Below are positions 25,421 through 31,785 of a stretch of 36,714 nucleotides of DNA, one piece after another (positions within the stretch are counted from its first letter, which is position 1; every line of letters starts with the position of its first letter). Source of the DNA: CAYXGE01 sp964464435 (GTDB lineage Bacteria > Pseudomonadota > Gammaproteobacteria > Burkholderiales > Methylophilaceae); contig CAYXGE010000007.1 of NCBI GenBank assembly GCA_964464435.1, positions 1-36,714 on the forward strand, read 5' to 3'. Below the pieces are notes generated by a model. It saw nothing but the letters and a program-made list of their open reading frames with translations, did not search any database and had not been told where the DNA came from. The translations under genes were made by a program, and so were the position numbers.

Positions 25421-26167
25421 ATGCTAGGCATCATCGGTGGAACAGGACTTACGCAATTAGCTAATTTAACCGTGACCCGTAAACAACTTATTCGCACGCC
25501 TTACGGCGAACCATCGGGACCGCTAACGTTTGGCAAAATCGCATCGCATTCTGTGGTGTTTATTCCACGTCATGGGGCAGGGCATACCATTCCACCACAT
25601 AAGGTTAACTACCGCGCCAACATATGGGCGTTGCACTCAGAGGGCGTAAAAAATATTGTTGCCGTAGCTACCGTGGGTGGCATTTCAGCGCAATTAAAAC
25701 CCGGTGATATTGTCTTGCCACATCAGCTTATAGATTATACACATGGCCGTAAACATACCTATTTTGATGGTGATGAACAACTAGTCAAACATATTGATTT
25801 TACTGAACCGTATTGCGCTGATATGCGTGCTGTTTGTCTAAACGCGGCAAAACAAGCTAAGCAAACTTTAATAGATGGCGGCGTATACGCTGCTGTGCAA
25901 GGGCCTCGTCTTGAAACGGCGGCAGAAATTAATCGTTTAGAACGTGATGGCGCAACTTTAGTCGGTATGACAGGCATGCCAGAAGCGGCGTTAGCAAGAG
26001 AGCTAGAAATGCATTATGCTGTAATTTGCCCCGTGGCCAACCATGCGGCAGGGCGCGCAACTAGCGCTAATGGCATTCAATATGAACAAATAGCTCAAGT
26101 GTTAGAGCAAAGCATGCACAAAGTACGTCATATTATTGAACAAGTGGTGTTAGCGCATGCCTGTTAA
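25421..26167 (+). CDS. S-methyl-5'-thioinosine phosphorylase (MTAP/PNP family)
   Basis: Phosphorolytic purine nucleoside cleavage in methionine/purine salvage. The 248-residue sequence has IGGTGLT (5-11), the phosphate-binding RHG (50-52), the mark PPHKVNYRANIWAL, and GMTGMPEAALARE (182-194). N207 in VANHAAG stands where adenosine-specific MTAPs have Asp, which favours a 6-oxopurine substrate, as in the Pseudomonas aeruginosa methylthioinosine phosphorylase. AAGGA lies before the ATG. The last 11 bases overlap def. Confidence 0.88.
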   Translation: MLGIIGGTGLTQLANLTVTRKQLIRTPYGEPSGPLTFGKIASHSVVFIPRHGAGHTIPPHKVNYRANIWALHSEGVKNIVAVATVGGISAQLKPGDIVLPHQLIDYTHGRKHTYFDGDEQLVKHIDFTEPYCADMRAVCLNAAKQAKQTLIDGGVYAAVQGPRLETAAEINRLERDGATLVGMTGMPEAALARELEMHYAVICPVANHAAGRATSANGIQYEQIAQVLEQSMHKVRHIIEQVVLAHAC

Positions 26168-26705
26168 ATCGGTATTAAAAATGGGCGACCCTATCTTGCT
26201 TCAGGTGGCAAAACCAATTACAGCATTTGATACGCCTGAATTGCATGCTTTAATTGAAGACATGCAAGACACGATGGTTGAAATGAACGGCGCAGGTATT
26301 GCCGCGCCGCAAATTGGGGTCAGTTTACGGGTAGTGATATTTGGTCAAAAAGAAACTGATACCGCGCCAAATCCGCGCTATCCAGATGCTAATTTAGTGC
26401 CTTATACAATATTAATTAATCCAGTTCTTACGCCAATAGGAGAGGCTAAAGAAGAGGGCTGGGAGGGATGTTTATCTGTTCCAGGTTTGCGCGGTGTAGT
26501 GCCACGCTACCAACGTCTTCATTATCAGGGGTTTGATCAATTTGGTAACCCTATTGATCGATTAGTCAGTGGGTTTCATGCACGCGTGGTGCAACATGAG
26601 TGTGACCATTTAGATGGCGTTCTTTATCCTATGCGTATTGAAGATATGACAAAGTTTGGCTTTACAGAAACACTGTTTCCTGGTCAGCCTATAATAGACG
26701 ACTGA
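26157..26705 (+). CDS. def: Peptide deformylase
   Basis: Removes the formyl group from nascent protein N-termini. The three family motifs are GAGIAAPQIG (46-55), EGCLSVPG (C105) and QHECDHLDG (H147, E148, H151). 182 residues, somewhat long because of a loop at about 65-80 (ETDTAPNPRYPD). ATG at 26157 inside the end of the phosphorylase gene. No fmt gene is next to it. Confidence 0.96.
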   Translation: MPVKSVLKMGDPILLQVAKPITAFDTPELHALIEDMQDTMVEMNGAGIAAPQIGVSLRVVIFGQKETDTAPNPRYPDANLVPYTILINPVLTPIGEAKEEGWEGCLSVPGLRGVVPRYQRLHYQGFDQFGNPIDRLVSGFHARVVQHECDHLDGVLYPMRIEDMTKFGFTETLFPGQPIIDD

Positions 26706-26712
26706 TTGTAAA

Positions 26713-29097
26713 TTAAGCCTGCTTCGATGAATCTTTGTCTAGGCCTTTTAGTATTACAACATGATGTTGGCGATTCCATTCTTTTACCCAAGCTAGAAAG
26801 TCATTAGCTGGGATAGGCTTTGCCATATAGTAACCTTGTCCATAGTCACAACCCATTTCCGCTAGAATATTCCAAACAGTTTCATTTTCAATCCCTTCGG
26901 CAACCACTTTTAATCCTAGAGAGTGGCCTAGTGCAATAGTAGACTGCACAATCATTTTGTCATTTAAATTATCTTCAAGATTAAGTACAAATGACTTATC
27001 TATTTTAAGTTCACTCACCGGTAGGTTTTTTAAATATGAGAGCGAAGAATGACCAGTACCAAAATCATCAATCGAGAGCTTAACGCCCATTTTATGTAAA
27101 TTATCCAGCGTTAAGTTTGCCCTTGTTGGGTCATCCATAATGCTACTTTCAGTAATTTCAAGCGAAATATCTTCTATCGACAAACCATTTTGATTAAGTA
27201 TTGATGCCAGCTTAGTGGGTAAGTCGTGGTCAATTAAATCTCTTGCGGAAATGTTCACTGCAACACAAACAGGATGGCCATTTGCTTTGCATAATTTTGA
27301 AAACGCTGCTGATTCATTTAAAACCCATTGCGTAAGCTCGCGAATCAAACCTGTTTGTTCTGCAAATGGGATAAACTCATCAGGAAAAATAAAGCCTTTT
27401 TCTGGGTCGCGCCAACGTATTAATGCTTCAGTAGCCGTCACCTTTTGGCTAGCCAGATCAACTTTAGGTTGCACATATAGCAAGAGATGGTTTTTATAAA
27501 TGGCTTCTTTAAGATTAGAAGCCATTGATAAGTTTGCCTGACTTGTTGCATCAAATTTATGGTCATAGATAACACATCCAACATTTTGCTTTTTGGCTAC
27601 ATACATCGCAATTTCAGCTCTATTCATGAGTTGTTCAGTAGAGTCCGCATGTTCAGGAAAATTGGCCAGACCAAAGCCTGCACTAATATCGACAGACTGG
27701 TCATTGATTGGAACAGGAACTTCTAGTGCATCTATGAGTTTGAGTGCAACTTCTCTTGCTTGATTAGAGTGAGTGTTAGCAAGAAGCACGGCAAACTCAT
27801 CTCCTCCTAATCTCGCGATAAAGTCTTTGTCTTCTCGAATGGATTTGCTAAGTCTATTTGCAACACTAATCAGTACTAAATTGCACTGGTCATGTCCTAA
27901 AATATTATTCATTTGTTTAAAACGATTAATATCCATCACTAATACAGAAAAAGACCCTAAGTTATTTTTGCTTTCTATCAATAATTTTTCAACTCTTTGA
28001 ATAAAGGCTAAGCGATTAGGTAGTTTGGTTAGGCTGTCGTTAAATGCGAGCAGTGAGATTCTTTTTTCACGCTGTATGATTGTGCTCGACATATTATTAA
28101 ATGCTTTGCTCAATTGACCTAATTCATCTTTGCGAGAAGCATCCAACTCAACATAGTTTCCTTTTTCTAATGCTTTGGCAGAATTTGCTAATGAACTTAT
28201 TGGGCGAGTAATCAAATTTGACACATAATAAATACCAAGTACAAATGCGGATGCGCCAATCAGTGTCAATATGAAAAGGTTGGTTTGTAGGGTTTTATAG
28301 GGGGCAGTTGCCTGGTCAATAGACTGTTGCAGCATTACAAATATGTCATCATGCACCTTCACATACCGAGAACCATAGTTTGTATTATTAATGTTCAGTT
28401 CGTAATAATGTGCATTTTTGTGAGTATATGCATTTAAATTTTGCGTTAATATTTTTGCTGCATCTGCTCCCAAAGTACTCGCATTTGAAAGCCATCTGCT
28501 ATCAGAAGATTGACTAATAAAAGTCACTTCTAGGTTGCTCAAGGTATGCAGGCTATCCGCCAATTTATTATTAATCTCAAAGCCCATTACAATCCAACCA
28601 ATCGTAATTGGTGCTTTAACTGGCACTGCAACTAATTGATAGGGCTGTTTTTTTAAAATGATAAAAGTACGGTTTTCCCCGCCATTTGCTGCTGAATCAA
28701 TTAATTTGAGTATAAGCGCGTGAGCCTCTGGTTCAGATACACTTCCTGAGGCAATGAGTTTTTCATGTTGATTTGAATAGAAAAAAGCAATGTCTGCATT
28801 GATACGAGATTGATGATTACTCACTGCCGATAGAATGGTTTCAAAATCATTTGAACCAATCGCTTGTCTGAAACCATAATCAGTGGCAAGAATTTTGGCA
28901 GCTTGCGTTAAGCTCTCGCCATTATGATCTAACAGATTGAGAAAAATTTTTTCACCAATTGCAAGATTATTCATCACCGTTTTTCGCGCGTTTTCTTCGA
29001 TACTAAGATGAATTGCAATTGAACCAATCAGCTGAATTGTAAGAATTAATCCAAGAAAAATAACCGAAATTCTTGTTTTTAAGCTTCTAAATATCAT
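26713..29097 (-). CDS. Membrane GGDEF-EAL protein with periplasmic sensor region
   Basis: 794 residues. Membrane helix 11-31, periplasmic region about 32-272 (probably a Cache-like sensor), second helix 274-295, HAMP 293-345, GGDEF domain with intact GGDEF (431-435), EAL domain with EAL (557-559), LEITES (E649), DDFGTG (677-682), K698 and EGIE. Both the diguanylate cyclase and phosphodiesterase sites look intact. The usual inhibitory RxxD before GGDEF reads EDKD (422-425), so product inhibition is probably absent. It starts 10 bp after the cupredoxin gene, third gene of a globin-cupredoxin-GGDEF/EAL operon. Which activity dominates in the cell cannot be told. Confidence 0.93.
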   Translation of the reverse strand: MIFRSLKTRISVIFLGLILTIQLIGSIAIHLSIEENARKTVMNNLAIGEKIFLNLLDHNGESLTQAAKILATDYGFRQAIGSNDFETILSAVSNHQSRINADIAFFYSNQHEKLIASGSVSEPEAHALILKLIDSAANGGENRTFIILKKQPYQLVAVPVKAPITIGWIVMGFEINNKLADSLHTLSNLEVTFISQSSDSRWLSNASTLGADAAKILTQNLNAYTHKNAHYYELNINNTNYGSRYVKVHDDIFVMLQQSIDQATAPYKTLQTNLFILTLIGASAFVLGIYYVSNLITRPISSLANSAKALEKGNYVELDASRKDELGQLSKAFNNMSSTIIQREKRISLLAFNDSLTKLPNRLAFIQRVEKLLIESKNNLGSFSVLVMDINRFKQMNNILGHDQCNLVLISVANRLSKSIREDKDFIARLGGDEFAVLLANTHSNQAREVALKLIDALEVPVPINDQSVDISAGFGLANFPEHADSTEQLMNRAEIAMYVAKKQNVGCVIYDHKFDATSQANLSMASNLKEAIYKNHLLLYVQPKVDLASQKVTATEALIRWRDPEKGFIFPDEFIPFAEQTGLIRELTQWVLNESAAFSKLCKANGHPVCVAVNISARDLIDHDLPTKLASILNQNGLSIEDISLEITESSIMDDPTRANLTLDNLHKMGVKLSIDDFGTGHSSLSYLKNLPVSELKIDKSFVLNLEDNLNDKMIVQSTIALGHSLGLKVVAEGIENETVWNILAEMGCDYGQGYYMAKPIPANDFLAWVKEWNRQHHVVILKGLDKDSSKQA

Positions 29098-29107
29098 GCT
29101 GAGTGTA

Positions 29108-29728
29108 TTAAATGGGTTGGATATCTATACTAATTGCTAAGGATTCAGATTGATTGACATTCATAACTTGCTCGTAGATCGTATTTTCTTTAACGGTTGC
29201 ATAATGCCATACCTTAAGTGTGTATTTGCCTTTGGGTAGATTCTTGATGATTGTAGTGCCTGAAGTATCTGTTTTTGCAAAATACGGGGTATCAACAATA
29301 TGAATAAATGCAAGCATATTGTCATGAATATTACAGCCAAGTACTACTGTACCTGCCTTATCAAACACAATACTTTTAGGCGCTGTACCAGAATATAATT
29401 TAAGTTCAAACGTTTTTGCGGGTGAAAAAGAATAAACGTGATGCTTAACTGAATCTTGATTAGGAAATTGAATTTGCGTACCAACTTGCGCCACGCTCAC
29501 AAGCGGTATAAAGGTTTTGTTCTTTTGGGCTATTGATATGGTACTTACTTCTGGTATTGCCCTATTACCATTGGGTTCAAAATATACAACTGCATTCTCA
29601 ATCGGTTTGCCCAGTTTATTTGTCACCAAAACTGTCATGTCAGAAGCATAGATATTTGCGCACGCAAATAGCGTACTTAGCAAAATAATTCTCAAATTAA
29701 TTAATCTCATTTTTCTTATCATAGTCAT
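29108..29728 (-). CDS. Exported cupredoxin-like protein ('methylamine utilization protein' type)
   Basis: 206 residues with a signal peptide (about 1-28). A cupredoxin domain follows, with the copper-ligand pattern His96 or His97 (NQDSVKHHVYSF), Cys132, His135 and Met138 (GCNIHDNM), a type 1 copper site. From about 149 to the end is a beta-sandwich resembling carboxypeptidase regulatory domains (TSGTTIIKNLPKGKYTLKVW). Proteins of this shape are often labelled methylamine utilization proteins, but no mau genes are present. Start uncertain: ATG at 29728, 29722 or 29710. It lies 14 bp after the globin gene. Confidence 0.85.
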   Translation of the reverse strand: MTMIRKMRLINLRIILLSTLFACANIYASDMTVLVTNKLGKPIENAVVYFEPNGNRAIPEVSTISIAQKNKTFIPLVSVAQVGTQIQFPNQDSVKHHVYSFSPAKTFELKLYSGTAPKSIVFDKAGTVVLGCNIHDNMLAFIHIVDTPYFAKTDTSGTTIIKNLPKGKYTLKVWHYATVKENTIYEQVMNVNQSESLAISIDIQPI

Positions 29729-29742
29729 AAATCTAATAAAAT

Positions 29743-30183
29743 TTATTGACTTACAATATCACGTTTCATAGGCGCAAGTATCTTAAGTAATTCATTTTTT
29801 TCCCGTGTTTCAATATGGCGATTCAATGAAGACCTAAAAATTTCGACAAACACTTCAAATTCAGCGCTTGAGATTTTTGCATCTGCATGTGCCTTACGCA
29901 TGCTTTCTCCCTCATAAGTACATCCACCGCCAGTTAGGTGACAAAGGTGCTGCACGATGCTTTGTTTTAGTGTTTTAAGTTTGATATCTTTAAATGAGCG
30001 TTGTGTTTTGGGATTCTTGGCTGATTCTTCAATGGTTTCATCTACAATCTTTGTCAGTACTGGTAATCCACCAATGCGTTCAAATAGAGTTTTATCGGAA
30101 TCTTGAGCATATACTGACATGCCAATAAAAATTAAACTTAGCATTAATATATAACGAACAAAACTACCAATTCTTAATCTCAT
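29743..30183 (-). CDS. Exported group 1 truncated hemoglobin
   Basis: 146 residues. Signal peptide about 1-26 (SVYA), then a 2/2 globin domain from TLFERIGG to the end. It aligns without gaps to M. tuberculosis trHbN over the CD-E region: CD1 Phe64, GGG at 85-87 and Y90-E-G. The proximal His is H99 (MRKAHADAKI). Distal positions look apolar: B10 about I51, E7 L72, E11 I76, so the Tyr/Gln pair that stabilises O2 in trHbN is missing. C81 and C88 could form a disulfide. GAGGT six bases before ATG. First gene of the minus-strand operon. Heme binding is predicted, not shown. Confidence 0.87.
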   Translation of the reverse strand: MRLRIGSFVRYILMLSLIFIGMSVYAQDSDKTLFERIGGLPVLTKIVDETIEESAKNPKTQRSFKDIKLKTLKQSIVQHLCHLTGGGCTYEGESMRKAHADAKISSAEFEVFVEIFRSSLNRHIETREKNELLKILAPMKRDIVSQ

Positions 30184-30293
30184 CGATTACCTCAAAAGAA
30201 GTTTAATTTTGATTATGTAATTTTAGCGACTCACTATTGAATCGTATCTAAGAAATAGCTTAGTGATTATCATCTTATTCTTTAAAACAATTA

Positions 30294-30319
30294 AATGCTG
30301 ATTAAACTAGCATTATGAT
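30294..30319 (+). promoter_or_regulatory. Possible promoter/operator of the DUF3034 gene
   Basis: A TATGAT box (30314-30319) lies 26 bases before the ATG. The inverted repeat AATGCT (30294-30299) / AGCATT (30309-30314) fills the space in front of it, as an operator would. The -35 match (TTAAAT) is poor. A second inverted repeat, CTAAG/CTTAG, is at 30248-30263. The shared 162-bp spacer must also hold the promoter of the globin operon. Confidence 0.3.
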
Positions 30320-30345
30320 GTGATAAAAGTAATTAAGGTTTCAAA

Positions 30346-31200
30346 ATGTTTAAATTCAACACGATATTTTTTTCTCTTTTTGGCTTGTTTTGCAGTCTGG
30401 CTCAAGCTGGTGATAGATTGTTAGCGACAGGCGGTGTGACACAAATAGAGGGTATGGGCGGGGGAGGTTTAGTACCTTGGGCGCTGATAGCTGGATATGG
30501 CACTGATGAACAAATCGGCGGCTCTGTGTTTTATACTAAAGCCAGAACGCGTGATGGTTTTGACTTAACTTCTAGCGGTGTCAATGTTGGTATCTACAAT
30601 CGCCTCGAGCTATCTTTTGCGCAACAGAATTTTGGATTGAGTAATACCGTTCCAGGTGAGTCAATTACTGTAAACACGATAGGCGCAAAATGGCGTGTAT
30701 TTGGTGATGCAATTTATGATCAAGATTTAAGTTATCCACAAATTTCTTTGGGGGTTAATTACAAACGAAATGAAGATTATGATCTGGTGCCCAAAGCAAT
30801 AGGTGCTAGGAATGCAAGTGGCTGGGATTTTTACGCAAGTGCCTCAAAGTTATATCTAGGGGCAATAGCAGGCAGAAATTTGTTACTTAACGGTGCATTA
30901 TTAGCAACGCAAGCAAATCAATTCGGTATTTTGGGTTTTGGTGGAGATCGTGAGGGGTTTAGATTACAACCAGCCGTTTCAGCCGCAATCATGATTTCAG
31001 ATAATCTATTAGTTGGTGCAGAATATCGTGCTAAACCCAACAATTTATCAACATTCAAAGAGGATGATGCAAAAGATGTATTTGTTGCATGGTTTCCAAT
31101 TCGTAATGTTGCAATTACAGCGGCATACGTAGATTTAGGTAATATTGCTGATAAAGACAGTCAATCAGCATGGTATTTGTCTGGGCAACTGTCATTTTAG
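30346..31200 (+). CDS. DUF3034-type outer-membrane beta-barrel protein
   Basis: 284 residues. Signal peptide about 1-21 (AQA), then alternating beta-strand sequence rich in Gly and aromatic residues, ending in Phe (YLSGQLSF), as outer-membrane barrels do. The opening of the mature part (RLLATGGVTQIEGMGGGGLVP) is what I recall for DUF3034 proteins. Role unknown; no plug or binding domain is visible. AAGG precedes the ATG. It diverges from the globin-cupredoxin-GGDEF/EAL operon. Confidence 0.78.
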   Translation: MFKFNTIFFSLFGLFCSLAQAGDRLLATGGVTQIEGMGGGGLVPWALIAGYGTDEQIGGSVFYTKARTRDGFDLTSSGVNVGIYNRLELSFAQQNFGLSNTVPGESITVNTIGAKWRVFGDAIYDQDLSYPQISLGVNYKRNEDYDLVPKAIGARNASGWDFYASASKLYLGAIAGRNLLLNGALLATQANQFGILGFGGDREGFRLQPAVSAAIMISDNLLVGAEYRAKPNNLSTFKEDDAKDVFVAWFPIRNVAITAAYVDLGNIADKDSQSAWYLSGQLSF

Positions 31201-31221
31201 TCATTTGTTAACAATTTTAAT

Positions 31222-31250
31222 TTGACATTATTGGCTTGAACCCCTATATT
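31222..31250 (+). promoter_or_regulatory. Strong sigma-70 promoter upstream of hupB
   Basis: Perfect TTGACA (31222-31227), a 17-base spacer and TATATT (31245-31250). It is the best promoter in the window, yet 155 bases before the HU start codon, giving a leader of about 148 bases with a hairpin (GTTTTTA-TCG-TAAAAAC, 31267-31283). A weaker -10 (TAATAT, about 31361) lies nearer the gene. Confidence 0.65.
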
Positions 31251-31405
31251 TTATGGGCTAGCTACGGTTTTTATCGTAAAAACATAAAAAAGTTGCATTA
31301 AATTGTAAATTTTTTAGCATTTATTGCGACAAAGTGTAACAAACCGTCAAAGGCTAGAGTAATATATGCATTCCGATAAACCAACACTATAGGAAAACCC
31401 ACAAA

Positions 31406-31678
31406 ATGAATAAAGCAGAGTTAATCGAGCAAATCGCTAGTGCCGCCAACATCAGTAAAGCCGCAGCTGGTAAAGCTGTAAATGCATTCACAGACAGCGT
31501 AACTGCTGCGTTGAAAAAAGGTGATACCGTAACATTGATTGGTTTTGGTACATTCACAGTATCTAAACGCGCTGCTCGTACTGGTCGTAACCCACAAACT
31601 GGTAAAGAAATCAAAATCGCTGCTCGTAAAGCGCCTGGTTTCCGCGCAGGTAAAGCATTAAAAGATGCTTTAAACTAA
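31406..31678 (+). CDS. hupB: DNA-binding protein HU
   Basis: 90-residue nucleoid protein. It opens MNKAELIEQIASAANISKAA and has the HU/IHF signature GFGTFTVSKRAARTGRNPQTG in the DNA-binding arm. HU-beta is favoured over IHF by FRAGKALKDALN at the C-terminus. AGGA lies upstream. Own promoter and terminator, so monocistronic. Confidence 0.97.
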   Translation: MNKAELIEQIASAANISKAAAGKAVNAFTDSVTAALKKGDTVTLIGFGTFTVSKRAARTGRNPQTGKEIKIAARKAPGFRAGKALKDALN

Positions 31679-31715
31679 TTTTAAGACAAACGCTTAAACG
31701 TTTAAAGTTATTAAA

Positions 31716-31749
31716 ATAAAAGCCAGCATTGCTGGCTTTTATTTTTTTA
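31716..31749. terminator. Rho-independent terminator after hupB
   Basis: A perfect 12-bp stem (31716-31727 with 31731-31742, core GCCAGC/GCTGGC, loop ATT) followed by seven T. The minus strand also has a T-rich follow-up, so it can end glnD transcripts 36 bases after their stop. Confidence 0.93.
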
Positions 31750-31785
31750 TAAAGTTTATTAAAATCAATATCTTATTAAATTATA

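Noticed and set aside
30184..30345. FNR/NNR-type box (TTGAT-N4-ATCAA) before the globin operon
   Set aside because: Only single half-sites such as TTGAT are present at about 30211; no matching second half at the right spacing.
31694..31705. Palindrome TTAAACGTTTAA after hupB as an operator
   Set aside because: Short, A/T-rich and directly before the terminator stem; likely chance or part of the 3' untranslated region.
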